Source: a virus
DNA length: 39,547 bases
Virus record (IMG/VR): IMGVR_UViG_3300033153_004576
Coordinates: 1 to 39,547 of that record
Direction: 5' to 3' (one strand)
Part shown: one piece after another, positions 32,668-39,547 of the stretch
Numbering within the stretch: the stretch's first letter is position 1
How the letters are laid out: every line of letters begins with the position of its first letter
Translations under genes and position numbers: made by a program
Notes under the pieces: model-generated
What the model was told of the DNA's origin: nothing
Database searches by the model: none
The model's input: the letters and a program-made list of their open reading frames with translations, nothing else

Positions 32668-33402
32668 TTATCTCTCCTTTAAAAAATAAGGTAGCCCCAT
32701 TTCCATGAATGAAGCCTCCTTGTTGTTGGACTTTAAAAAGTCGCTGTACCCATCAAGTAAGTAAGAGTATTGACCTCTTCCCTCTTCGATCAGTTCTTTG
32801 GTTACTACATACGCGTAAGGCTCATAAGGACTTATGCTTGGTGTTACCAGGAACGCGAAATGATTTGCTTTCATGCCCCTTAATTTAAGTGTGTCGAGAT
32901 AAAAGGCTGCTTGGATGTGATACCCTAATTCGTATGCGTCTCTCTCAAAGGCTTTAGGGCTTGCGTGTCTTGTTGACTTAACATCGTAAGCAATTCCCTT
33001 CACTCTGTCATAAGCATCTACACGGATTTTTCTCTTAAACCCGCTTTGCTGATCATCACATAAGATACTCATTTCGTTTGAAGTGTGTTCCAGGATATAC
33101 CCAAACATCACATTAGTATTGTTAATCATACACCTAAGCGCGTTTACTTGTGCAGCCGTTAAGTCTGTGTAAGTATCAATGTCAAACTTCTCTGGTTCGA
33201 GTACCGCCTCATGTAATGCTGTTCCCATGTCAAGAGCGGGGCTGTAGCTTCTAAGTAGTGATTGCTTCACATAATAGAGTCTAAATGATTTGGCCATCAT
33301 CTTTAGGCCTGACGCGCTTACTGCATCTATCTTGTGATACTCTTCATTTGATAGATAGTCAAGCTCCTCTGTTGGTTTTAGTTCTTCGTCCAGGTCAAAC
33401 AT
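32668..33402 (-). CDS. RecE-like PD-(D/E)XK exonuclease
   Basis: 244 aa with the RecB/RecE-type nuclease motifs in order: LDMGTALHEAVL (His64), IRVDAYD (Asp129), YDVKST (Asp140 and Lys142) and QAAFYLD (Gln164, Tyr168). The N-terminal LSNEEYHKIDAVSASGLKMM is typical of the phage family. It should resect double-strand ends 5' to 3' and load Bet, encoded two bases downstream. GGAGG lies before ATG 33402, which overlaps the YopX stop. Confidence 0.88.
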   Translation of the reverse strand: MFDLDEELKPTEELDYLSNEEYHKIDAVSASGLKMMAKSFRLYYVKQSLLRSYSPALDMGTALHEAVLEPEKFDIDTYTDLTAAQVNALRCMINNTNVMFGYILEHTSNEMSILCDDQQSGFKRKIRVDAYDRVKGIAYDVKSTRHASPKAFERDAYELGYHIQAAFYLDTLKLRGMKANHFAFLVTPSISPYEPYAYVVTKELIEEGRGQYSYLLDGYSDFLKSNNKEASFMEMGLPYFLKER

Positions 33403-33745
33403 TACTTTCCTCCAAGAGTTCGGAGTTCTCGTGTATGTTTCCGATTACTTCAATGTCTTTTTGAACATTTAACGACTGAAGTCCTATCCTGAAAGCACCA
33501 TACTCAAATGATATTTTATTTATTCTTGTGTCCCCACTAAGTATCTCGCTCTTTACAATATCATTTTCATAAATCTCTACATCGTTTTCGTCTTTGCGTC
33601 CTGTATATTCCTCTAGTACTAAAAGATTACCACCATCAACACATTTCTGACAATACGCAAAAAACAATGATAAATTTTCAAAATCTTTCGAGTATGTATA
33701 TACTGCATTGAATTTATCCCATACTCTAAATTTATGCTCTCTCAT
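33395..33745 (-). CDS. YopX-family protein
   Basis: 116 aa. KFRVWDKFNAVYTYSKDF at the start, LEEYTGRKDENDVEIYENDI in the middle, and EVIGNIHENSELLEE at the end are the YopX signature. This is a common small phage and plasmid protein whose function is not known to me. It overlaps the DUF1351-like stop (TAATG) and the next start, so it is a coupled member of the recombination operon. Confidence 0.85.
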   Translation of the reverse strand: MREHKFRVWDKFNAVYTYSKDFENLSLFFAYCQKCVDGGNLLVLEEYTGRKDENDVEIYENDIVKSEILSGDTRINKISFEYGAFRIGLQSLNVQKDIEVIGNIHENSELLEESNV

Positions 33746-34593
33746 TACTCTATCTCAACCACAAGGTGTGAAGATGGTTGTATCTTCCCTGCCTGTATCA
33801 TAGGTAATATTTTTGCATAAAGCTTGTCTGCGTCTGCTCCGCTTTGTGCTGCAAATTCATACTCTAGCTTTAATCTGTAAACACTCTTGCCTTTTGGTGC
33901 TGGTTCTGCTGGCTTTGGTTCTGGTTGTGGCTCTTCTACTGCTTTACCCTCTTTTTGTCTTGCCTGCTCTTCTTTTAGCGCCTCTTCTCTTGCTTGTGCT
34001 TTAGCTTGTGCTATTTCCTGTTCTCTCTGTGCCTTCTCTGCTACCCTTTTAGCTTCTGCCTGTGCTTCTGCAAGTTCGTCTTGTTGTTGAAGCTGAAAGA
34101 TATTACCAATCAGTAGGTCTACTTGGTCTTTAGTCTTCTTGTTCAACTCCCCCTTGGAAGTTAAAGAGGTGAGTGTTACCGCTGGTGAGATATCAACTCT
34201 GTCTTTATAGCTTTCCTTAACGCCTTTAAGATCACACGCATTGTCAAAGTATTCTATGATCTTCCCTCTTGCTTCAAGTCTTCGCGCATCTTCAAACACT
34301 TTACATTGTTTAAGTATGCCTTGCCTTGCATCTTCACACAACTGAGCTAACTCTTTGATCTTCTCTTTAAACTCTTTGATAGGTTTCTCATGAAGATCTG
34401 CTGAACTTTTACCAAGCTCTTTAATGCTCTTTTGTACTTTATTGATCTCTGTAGCTGCTGTCTTTGCTTCTTGGATATTCTCTACCGTTACATCGATCTC
34501 GTACTTTTTAAGCTGTTCTGTTAAAGCTGTCTTAACTTCTCCAAAGTTTGCGTGTATTACTGGTAGTATCGATTTTTGTATTACTAATTCCAT
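33745..34593 (-). CDS. DUF1351-like recombination-associated protein
   Basis: 282 aa. The N-terminal half (VENIQEAKTAATEINKVQKS, IKELGKSSADLHEKPIKEF) is the DUF1351 pattern often found next to phage RecT and SSB genes. A long Ala/Glu/Gln coiled coil (about 165-215), a Pro/Glu linker (EEPQPEPKPAEPAPKG) and a C-terminal fold (VYRLKLEYEFAAQSG, then SSHLVVEIE) follow. Function is unknown; context says DNA recombination. Confidence 0.75.
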   Translation of the reverse strand: MELVIQKSILPVIHANFGEVKTALTEQLKKYEIDVTVENIQEAKTAATEINKVQKSIKELGKSSADLHEKPIKEFKEKIKELAQLCEDARQGILKQCKVFEDARRLEARGKIIEYFDNACDLKGVKESYKDRVDISPAVTLTSLTSKGELNKKTKDQVDLLIGNIFQLQQQDELAEAQAEAKRVAEKAQREQEIAQAKAQAREEALKEEQARQKEGKAVEEPQPEPKPAEPAPKGKSVYRLKLEYEFAAQSGADADKLYAKILPMIQAGKIQPSSHLVVEIE

Positions 34594-34596
34594 AGG

Positions 34597-34686
34597 TTAC
34601 TTCTCTCTTTTTATGTATTTTGCTAGATCTGAGGCTGTCTTTGCCCCGGCCGCTGCTGCTCTGTAAATCATTTGTGTGTTTCTCAT
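34597..34686 (-). CDS. First gene of the recombination operon, 29-aa peptide
   Basis: ATG at 34686 has AAAGG seven bases upstream and lies about 19 bases after the expected start of the strong promoter. The product (MRNTQMIYRAAAAGAKTASD, then LAKYIKREK) is a small basic helix. It ends three bases before the next ATG. It may be a real short protein or a translated leader. No family recognised. Confidence 0.5.
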   Translation of the reverse strand: MRNTQMIYRAAAAGAKTASDLAKYIKREK

Positions 34687-34711
34687 ATCTACCTTTCAAT
34701 TTAGATACCAT

Positions 34712-34740
34712 ACTATACCTAAAGTATATACTAATGTCAA
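34712..34740 (-). promoter_or_regulatory. Near-consensus sigma70 promoter for the recombination operon
   Basis: TTGACA (34740-34735) and TATAGT (34717-34712) on the minus strand are separated by exactly 17 bases. It sits in the 63-base gap after ninG. Expected start is near 34705. It drives the 29-aa ORF, DUF1351-like, YopX, exonuclease and bet genes. Confidence 0.8.
34723..34732. promoter_or_regulatory. Palindromic candidate operator within the promoter spacer
   Basis: AGTATATACT is a perfect 10-bp palindrome lying between the -35 and -10 boxes. A repressor bound here would block the promoter. The ribbon-helix-helix protein encoded in the same operon is a possible binder. This is inference from position only. 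Confidence 0.4.
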
Positions 34741-34742
34741 GT

Positions 34743-34758
34743 AATTATTTAAATAATT
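34743..34758. repeat. 16-bp perfect palindrome at the ninG stop
   Basis: AATTATTTAAATAATT is fully self-complementary. It contains the ninG TAA and ends two bases upstream of the -35 box. It may be an AT-rich UP-like or protein-binding element. AT-rich palindromes also arise by chance, so confidence is low. Confidence 0.35.
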
Positions 34759-35333
34759 TGCTCTTTTTTATATTTGTAGTGCTTTGCGATCTCTCTCAAA
34801 TCGTCTTCGCAGTATTTCCTTGGTACATTATTGCTTTCCAAGGCTTCTACTTTATCGATCCCTATTCTTTTTATTAGATTTGGTCTGTACCCTGGGTGAA
34901 GTCCTCCCCCTTTGAACATATTACATTGATCACATTGAAGATGAATATTGTCTTCATTGTATCTTATGTCCGGTCTTTCTCCTACTGATTTGTAATGTCC
35001 TGCGTGTTGTGCCCTTCCTGAGTTTGGAGTAGCCCAAATATAGCCACAAGAGATACAGGGGTATCCTTGATCCCTTTTTAAGATATAAGGGTTACAAGAG
35101 GCTTCTGCGCGCTTTTTTAACTTTGCTATAGTATTTTGTTTTGACTCTGTGGCTGCTTTGCGTTTTTCTTTGGCTATTACTTCTCTGGCAAAAGGGATCG
35201 CGCACTCTGCTTTCATACAAATTGGCTGCCCCTCGTTCTCTGGTCTAAACCATGTGCTACACGTTTTGCATTTTCTTTTTCTGTAGCGCTTAGTATTTAG
35301 CTGATCCGATTTACTTATTCCTATTTTTTTCAT
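34749..35333 (-). CDS. ninG: NinG/Rap-like recombination protein
   Basis: 194 aa with the NinG pattern: CKTCSTWFRPENEGQPICM at the start, a Lys-rich central helix, then YPCISCGYIWATPNSGRAQH and AGHYKSVGERPDIRYNEDNI, ending with LQCDQCNMFKGG. Lambda NinG (Rap) is a Holliday-junction endonuclease that supports Red recombination. Conserved Cys pairs suggest zinc. ATG overlaps the zinc-ribbon gene stop; the gene ends within a palindrome. Confidence 0.9.
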   Translation of the reverse strand: MKKIGISKSDQLNTKRYRKRKCKTCSTWFRPENEGQPICMKAECAIPFAREVIAKEKRKAATESKQNTIAKLKKRAEASCNPYILKRDQGYPCISCGYIWATPNSGRAQHAGHYKSVGERPDIRYNEDNIHLQCDQCNMFKGGGLHPGYRPNLIKRIGIDKVEALESNNVPRKYCEDDLREIAKHYKYKKEQII

Positions 35334-35548
35334 CTTTTGATCCCTGTTGCGTCTTTACACTCTTTGCATAATCTTGTCATTCCTTCTTCTGTTGCAAGTT
35401 TATGACACCTTCTACACTTCTTTTCTGTCGTGGGGATCGGTCTTGGCTTGTTGTTGAATTTTGTTTGGCACACATCACAGCGTATTGTCGTGTAGTGAGG
35501 AAGATGGATCATGCTAAAACAGTCTTTGCATAGTGTGATTAATTTCAT
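35330..35548 (-). CDS. Small zinc-ribbon protein (72 aa)
   Basis: Several CxxC knuckles: LCKDCF, RCDVCQ, KKCRRCH and LCKECK, enough for two zinc ribbons in a 72-aa basic protein. AGGAGG lies five bases before ATG 35548. Its place between ssb and ninG suggests a nucleic-acid role. No named family recognised. Confidence 0.7.
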   Translation of the reverse strand: MKLITLCKDCFSMIHLPHYTTIRCDVCQTKFNNKPRPIPTTEKKCRRCHKLATEEGMTRLCKECKDATGIKR

Positions 35549-35557
35549 GTCTTCCTC

Positions 35558-36013
35558 CTAAAACGGAATTTCATCTTCGTTTATGTCGATCTCTGGGATG
35601 TTCGATGCTGCAGGCTGTGAAGGTCTTGAAGCGTGTCCGTTTTGTGCGGGTTCGCTGTATGAAGGCGCGGCTTGTGCTGCGCCTTCCTCTTTGTTCCCTA
35701 ACATTTGTAAATTCTCAACGGTCACACTATGCTTACTTCTCTTTGTTCCATCCTGGGCCGTCCATTGATCAAGCTTTAATCTTCCATCGACTAAAACCTT
35801 AGATCCTTTTCTAAGATACTGGTTTGCGATCTCTGCTGTACGGCCAAAGAAAGTTAAGTCTACAAAAAGAGTTTCTTCTTTCTGTTCTCCTGTCTGTGAT
35901 TTAAACTTTCTTGTAGTTGCTATGGCGGTGTTTCCTATTGCTGATCCACCCTGTGTGTATCTTACCTCGATATCTCTTGTTAAATTTCCTGCTAGTATTA
36001 TTTTGTTATACAT
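35558..36013 (-). CDS. ssb: Single-stranded DNA-binding protein
   Basis: 151 aa. OB-fold start NKIILAGNLTRDIEVRYTQG, then LFVDLTFFGRTAEIANQYLR and KVLVDGRLKLDQWTAQDGTK. A Pro/Ser/Gln/Ala linker precedes the acidic tail INEDEIPF, the typical partner-binding tip. It coats single strands in phage replication and recombination. AGGAG lies eight bases before the ATG, directly after the 57-aa gene. Confidence 0.95.
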   Translation of the reverse strand: MYNKIILAGNLTRDIEVRYTQGGSAIGNTAIATTRKFKSQTGEQKEETLFVDLTFFGRTAEIANQYLRKGSKVLVDGRLKLDQWTAQDGTKRSKHSVTVENLQMLGNKEEGAAQAAPSYSEPAQNGHASRPSQPAASNIPEIDINEDEIPF

Positions 36014-36187
36014 TTATCTTCTCCTATTTGATATTGATCCGCGACTCTTGGCCCAGTCCGGTATCACAATCTTTCTTTGTGAATGCACTTTCTCTTGTAG
36101 CCCAGGCACCTTAGCTTTCAATATTTCTATCTCTTTTTTAAGCATCGCGATTTCGCCTTTTAGTTTTCTGCAGTTGTTACAGTTCAT
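36014..36187 (-). CDS. Small Cys-pair coiled-coil protein (57 aa)
   Basis: ATG at 36187 overlaps the upstream TGA (ATGA) and TAA at 36014 directly abuts the ssb ATG. The product starts MNCNNCRKLKGEIAMLKKEI, a CxxC motif leading into a Leu/Ile heptad helix (EILKAKVPGLQEKV), and ends in an Arg-rich tail. Dimerisation is likely. Function unknown. Confidence 0.65.
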   Translation of the reverse strand: MNCNNCRKLKGEIAMLKKEIEILKAKVPGLQEKVHSQRKIVIPDWAKSRGSISNRRR

Positions 36188-36519
36188 TGCTTATCCTTTA
36201 TCACATCATAATGATACGACTCGCAAATACAATTTAATATTGTTGCTACCTGTTCAGTTCTAGCCGTTTCAATCCAATCAATTATATTCTCACTATTCAC
36301 ATCCTCATCAACTCTTCTCATGAGACATTTTTGAAAGCTTCCAGTTTGCTGATCTATGCTTTCCATGTCAAATACCCCATCACATTCCCCGCTAGCTGAA
36401 AGTTCACCAAGTATATAGCACATCTTGTCGTCACCGTTGTCATTTAGACATTCTGTGCAAACTTCCTCTTCAAATATCATTAATTCTGATACTCTTAATT
36501 TTGCTTTTTTAATTTTCAT
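36184..36519 (-). CDS. Unknown acidic protein with CxxC (111 aa)
   Basis: EEVCTECLNDNGDDKMC and later Cys residues (GECDG, FQKC, LNCICES) suggest metal or disulfide chemistry, though not an ordered known motif. The protein is acidic. AAGG lies seven bases before the ATG. No family recognised. It is coupled to the 57-aa gene by ATGA. Confidence 0.6.
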   Translation of the reverse strand: MKIKKAKLRVSELMIFEEEVCTECLNDNGDDKMCYILGELSASGECDGVFDMESIDQQTGSFQKCLMRRVDEDVNSENIIDWIETARTEQVATILNCICESYHYDVIKDKQ

Positions 36520-36522
36520 TGA

Positions 36523-37116
36523 TTAACCTTCACTCCATTTACTAAAAACTATTTGTTTAACCTTCCTGCAGGTCACGTCTTTTTTAAAATCAAGATATGA
36601 GTCATAATCTCCTGGGTTAAACTCTTTGTATGCTTCTAATATTGCTTTATTCCTATTCTTTGCCTTAAATATACCGTCTAAGTACCAAAATTCATCAACA
36701 TACTCTTTAGCTTTAACGTGATATTCATCTTTGCTTGTAACTATTTTTGACATTTCGTATATCTTGCTTGGGAAATAAAGTCCAAAATATGCACTTTTAT
36801 AGGTTTTATATTGAAGATCATATTTTGTTATCCCAAGTGCTTTTCTTATCTCCCCAGTATTTGGTAGTATTGAAAATGTCTCCATATCGAAGTCGTTATA
36901 TACCCCACTAACTGTTTTAATAAGATTATCAATAATATGTTTTTCAATATATAAAATACCCTCATCGAGTTTTGTTTTGTCCTCTTTATATATTCCTGCA
37001 CGATCTATCATTTGACAATATCCATTATTATTTGGACTCCATAAGGTGAAGATGTTGTCCTCACAATAAGTCCACTTTGTAGATATTATGTAAAACTCTT
37101 TGTTTTCCGTTTTCAT
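36523..37116 (-). CDS. Unknown early protein (197 aa)
   Basis: Soluble, rich in Tyr, Lys and Asp, with no membrane segment. Segments such as FYIISTKWTYCEDNIFTLWS and YDSYLDFKKDVTCRKVKQIV recall no family I can name. AGGAGGGG is just before ATG 37116, which overlaps the upstream stop. The position between the helicase loader and ssb suggests an early role. Confidence 0.6.
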   Translation of the reverse strand: MKTENKEFYIISTKWTYCEDNIFTLWSPNNNGYCQMIDRAGIYKEDKTKLDEGILYIEKHIIDNLIKTVSGVYNDFDMETFSILPNTGEIRKALGITKYDLQYKTYKSAYFGLYFPSKIYEMSKIVTSKDEYHVKAKEYVDEFWYLDGIFKAKNRNKAILEAYKEFNPGDYDSYLDFKKDVTCRKVKQIVFSKWSEG

Positions 37117-37472
37117 TTCACCCCTCCTATCATCTTCATTACTTTTTTACCAAAATAGCTAATTCTGCGTTTCATTTTCCCAAAATCAGATTTAGCAGAG
37201 GCTAAATCATTAACTTTGATACTATATGCTTCTTTGCAGTAATCACAATATTCTTCTCCGTTGTATAAAATCTCATCATATGTATAATAGGCTTGTTCCT
37301 CATTATTTAGTGCAACCATATCCTTGTGTGCCTGCACTAAACATAAGTCTACATCATGAGTAGGATTATACATTGTGCATTTAGCTATTAAATATCTTCT
37401 ATTTTTATCTATCCTAGAAACTTCTTGTCTTGCTTGTTCATATTTTAAAATTAGTTCTTCACATTCATTCAT
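37113..37472 (-). CDS. Unknown early protein with CDYC motif (119 aa)
   Basis: Two helical halves around EEYCDYCKEAYSIK. The first half is coiled-coil-like (ELILKYEQARQEVSRIDKNR) and the C-terminus is basic (KMKRRISYFGKKVMKMIGG). Overlaps both neighbours by four bases. No family recognised. Confidence 0.6.
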   Translation of the reverse strand: MNECEELILKYEQARQEVSRIDKNRRYLIAKCTMYNPTHDVDLCLVQAHKDMVALNNEEQAYYTYDEILYNGEEYCDYCKEAYSIKVNDLASAKSDFGKMKRRISYFGKKVMKMIGGVK

Positions 37473-38020
37473 CTTTTTTCACCTCTCATGCTTTCCCCTG
37501 TAAGGGAAACTCTTATCACGGAGTTATCACGCATCCTGTCGCTCACCCTATCGCCAACAAACGCTTTAAACTCTTTCGTATTTAAGTTTGTAATGAAGAT
37601 AGTCGGTAGCATTTCATTGTATCTGTAGCTTATGAGTTCTTCAATTTGTATCTTTTGCCAATCAACGAGCTCACGTTTTCCAAGCTCATCAATGACTAAA
37701 AACTTAGCTTGCCTGAACCCGTCGAATTTTATATATTCTTTTCTGAAATAAAGTTCTAGTAGTTCATACTCTGTGGCATATCTACAATACACTCCTGCCT
37801 TAATTAAAGTGTTTAGCGCACCTATGACAACATAAGTCTTGCCTGTACCTACCGAGCCAACAATAAGCATATCGCTCACATCTCCAATGGGTTTGCCAGA
37901 TACATTTTCTCTTATGGCAGCAACTAGCTCTTTTTGATTATCATTTTTTGCTTCAAACTTTGCATCTTTGTATCTAAGAGGAATATTCGCGTGCTGCCGT
38001 ATGTGCTCAATATCACTCAT
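37469..38020 (-). CDS. DnaC-like AAA+ helicase loader
   Basis: 183 aa from the ATG at 38020. Walker A GSVGTGKT (55-62) and Walker B FLVIDE (107-112), with a later sensor-like IFITNLNTKEF and arginines in RVSDRMRD. This start is chosen because GAGGAG lies seven bases upstream and the upstream gene stops just before it. The longer in-frame start at 38053 would overlap that gene by 32 bases. It should load the replicative helicase at the phage origin, with the initiator encoded next to it. Confidence 0.85.
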   Translation of the reverse strand: MSDIEHIRQHANIPLRYKDAKFEAKNDNQKELVAAIRENVSGKPIGDVSDMLIVGSVGTGKTYVVIGALNTLIKAGVYCRYATEYELLELYFRKEYIKFDGFRQAKFLVIDELGKRELVDWQKIQIEELISYRYNEMLPTIFITNLNTKEFKAFVGDRVSDRMRDNSVIRVSLTGESMRGEKR

Positions 38021-38021
38021 A

Positions 38022-38618
38022 CTAGAACTCCTCATTATCATATTTTTTATCACCTAGATTAAAAGTGTCTTGTGTAGTAACCTCGTTCAAGTAGGAGTCA
38101 AACTTAGTACCAAATAAGGTTTCTGGTCTTATGAAGACACTCATCTTCTTATCTTTGCTCCAAGCAAGTGTCTTTTTGGATATAACAGATTTAAAATCTT
38201 CTAATGAGTATCCTTCTTTTAATCTAGCATTTATATGTGATGTTGTGGTTTTACTATTTGCTTTGAAGTTTTTATTTGCTTTGGTGTTTAAAAAAGAAAT
38301 GATCTCGACAATAGTATTATCCCTTTCCTTATCCTTATCCTTATCCTTTTCCTCAAGAGGTGAGGGCTTAGACTTTGATTTAGGTTTGTTTTTCTTTTGA
38401 TTTGGTTTTGATTTTGCTTGACCTGCTTTTGCTCTGCTTTTGCTTGTGTCTAGGTTTGGTTTTGTTAGTAACCAAAAACCCATTAGATGCCCTTGTAGCT
38501 GTGGTTCTTCGCCCGTGAACATGTAGTCCATTATCAGTTTATAAAACTGTGCTTGATCTTTGTCGCTTAAGTGTTGAGCTGACTCATAGTAGCTCTTAAA
38601 GAATGTAAATCCATCCAT
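38022..38618 (-). CDS. Phage replication-initiation protein (DUF6291 plus Phg_2220_C)
   Basis: 198 aa. Residues 1-65 (FFKSYYESAQHLSDKDQAQF, then LMGFWLLTKPNLDTS) match the DUF6291 pattern. A Lys/Asp-rich linker (EEKDKDKDKERD) follows, and the C-terminal half (IISFLNTKANKNFKANSKTT, INARLKEGYSLEDFKSVI, RPETLFGTKFDSYLN) is the Phg_2220_C domain of phage replisome organisers. It probably binds the origin and recruits the loader encoded next. The linker DNA is a short repeat of TTATCC units (38326-38349). Confidence 0.8.
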   Translation of the reverse strand: MDGFTFFKSYYESAQHLSDKDQAQFYKLIMDYMFTGEEPQLQGHLMGFWLLTKPNLDTSKSRAKAGQAKSKPNQKKNKPKSKSKPSPLEEKDKDKDKERDNTIVEIISFLNTKANKNFKANSKTTTSHINARLKEGYSLEDFKSVISKKTLAWSKDKKMSVFIRPETLFGTKFDSYLNEVTTQDTFNLGDKKYDNEEF

Positions 38619-39277
38619 TATGATGCCTCAATTCTCTCAAACTCATACACAAACACATAAGGGTTATCTTCCCATTTGTAGCCGTCTTTTGATGTGGAGT
38701 TCCAAAGCTTTTGGAAATCTGATTTTACTTTTAAATTCATGCAATATAAATCATTATTACACTTTTTGGCATATTCTTTATTGTATTCAATACCCTCTTT
38801 AAAATAACCATCGTAGTGATTTTTTGCACTATTTATGTCCTGCAACCTCTCAACCCTAACATCAGTAACTTTTAGGAAGATACGAGCGTATTTTTTTGGC
38901 ATGTGGATTGAGGGTCTCCAAGGTGTTTTTAGCCCATCATCAGGCTCCTTCCATTCTTTGCCTTCATCTGCTCTAAATAACACTATATCTTTTTCGTTTT
39001 CTGTACCCATGTCTAAGACAGCAGGACAGAACGTCTCTCTCACATAGAGAATATCACCTTTTTTGTATTGTGGGTATTCTCTAATTGGAGTTGCTGCATA
39101 ATTTTGACAACCTCCGGCACCTTGGAATGTGGCATAGTCCCCATCAAAAAAAGATAAATCAACTTCATTATGAGTAATATTTTTTACAACTCTCCTAGTC
39201 TGTGTCTTACGTCCATCCAAAATAGCTTTTACCATTTGAGTGTTGAGTAGTATTGGTTTCATTTTTAATTTGTTCAT
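38618..39277 (-). CDS. ASCH-domain phage protein
   Basis: 219 aa. [20 protein letters not shown] followed by [18 protein letters not shown], and [20 protein letters not shown] are the hallmarks of the phage ASCH-type proteins, a PUA-like RNA-binding fold of unproven role. ATG at 39277 has AAAGGG six bases upstream and overlaps the HNH stop by four bases; its own stop overlaps the next start (TAATG). Confidence 0.85.
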   Translation of the reverse strand: MNKLKMKPILLNTQMVKAILDGRKTQTRRVVKNITHNEVDLSFFDGDYATFQGAGGCQNYAATPIREYPQYKKGDILYVRETFCPAVLDMGTENEKDIVLFRADEGKEWKEPDDGLKTPWRPSIHMPKKYARIFLKVTDVRVERLQDINSAKNHYDGYFKEGIEYNKEYAKKCNNDLYCMNLKVKSDFQKLWNSTSKDGYKWEDNPYVFVYEFERIEAS

Positions 39278-39546
39278 AGTAAACCCTTTATTCTATAATA
39301 TGATGCTCTGGAAATGCCAAATTTTTTAATTGTGTCTTTTGGGGATAATTTTGATCTCTTAATTTCTTTTTTTGTCTTGTTGCTAATACTATTGTGTGTT
39401 TTTTGGTTCCTGTGCAATGTATGTGCGTGCAAATTGTTTTCTGAGGACGTTACCCATTCTAGATTATTAAGCTTGTTGTTTAATTTGTCCCCGTCAATAT
39501 GATTTACTTGTGGCTTATTTTTTGGGTTAGGGATAAAATATTTTGC
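39274..39546 (-). CDS. HNH homing-type endonuclease, C-terminal part (truncated by window edge)
   Basis: Only the last 90 residues are in the window. [20 protein letters not shown] followed by SSENNLHAH is the HNH core of the phage HNH/NUMOD family. The C-terminus ([20 protein letters not shown]) looks like a helix-turn-helix for DNA binding. Such genes are usually free-standing selfish endonucleases. The start and N-terminal NUMOD, if any, lie to the right of the window. Confidence 0.85.
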   Translation of the reverse strand, partial: AKYFIPNPKNKPQVNHIDGDKLNNKLNNLEWVTSSENNLHAHTLHRNQKTHNSISNKTKKEIKRSKLSPKDTIKKFGISRASYYRIKGLL

Positions 39547-39547
39547 G

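Noticed and set aside
38326-38352. Short TTATCC tandem repeats as an origin or iteron array
   Set aside because: They encode the Lys/Asp linker of the initiation protein in frame. Only about four copies exist, too few to call iterons, though an origin within the initiator gene cannot be excluded.

Overview
The window is most of a podovirus-like (P22-type) phage or prophage from a Gram-negative host. The DNA is AT-rich by eye, and almost every gene lies on the minus strand, so transcription runs from the right edge to the left. P22-like virion hallmarks are a long portal protein, a scaffold, a gp5-like coat, gp4- and gp10-like neck and tail proteins, ejection proteins and a tail fibre. A gene for a secreted outer-membrane beta-barrel points to a diderm host. 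A Campylobacterota host (Sulfurimonas or Sulfurovum type) would fit the base composition and the signal peptide, but nothing seen here proves it. No integrase, repressor, tRNA or CRISPR array is visible, and the element is cut at both edges: an HNH endonuclease is truncated at the right end.

Layout from right to left. At 39.5-34.7 kb is a replication and early block: HNH fragment, ASCH-domain protein, replication-initiation protein, DnaC-like loader, several unknown proteins, SSB, a zinc-ribbon protein and NinG. At 34.74 kb a near-consensus sigma70 promoter carrying palindromes starts a recombination operon: DUF1351-like protein, YopX, RecE-like exonuclease, Bet/RecT annealase, then a run of very small, tightly overlapping genes, several encoding single membrane helices. 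At 29.66 kb an extended -10 promoter starts the packaging and head genes: TerS, TerL, portal and a gp49-family protein.

At 24.49-25.09 kb the leftward operon is interrupted by a complete rightward cassette: extended -10 promoter, a potentially highly structured RNA, a terminator-like long-range helix, a 101-aa gene and an intrinsic terminator overlapping its stop codon. This is the strongest candidate for an undescribed system. Leftward expression appears to restart from a divergent promoter for scaffold and coat.

From 22 to 17 kb are small head-associated genes, a 689-aa protein with carbohydrate-binding-like domains, a jelly-roll-like protein, the outer-membrane barrel protein and a lysis cluster (holin candidate, tiny membrane protein, DUF1353, M15 peptidase). 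From 16.5 to 0.35 kb are the gp4-like and gp10-like proteins, a cupin-like protein, two ejection-type proteins, a 3302-aa polyvalent methyltransferase-helicase protein and the tail fibre. One linker of the giant gene carries a plausible second gene in another frame. The leftmost 350 bases hold no leftward gene. They contain a rightward promoter, interlocked inverted repeats, a strong hairpin and two mini-ORFs, and look regulatory.
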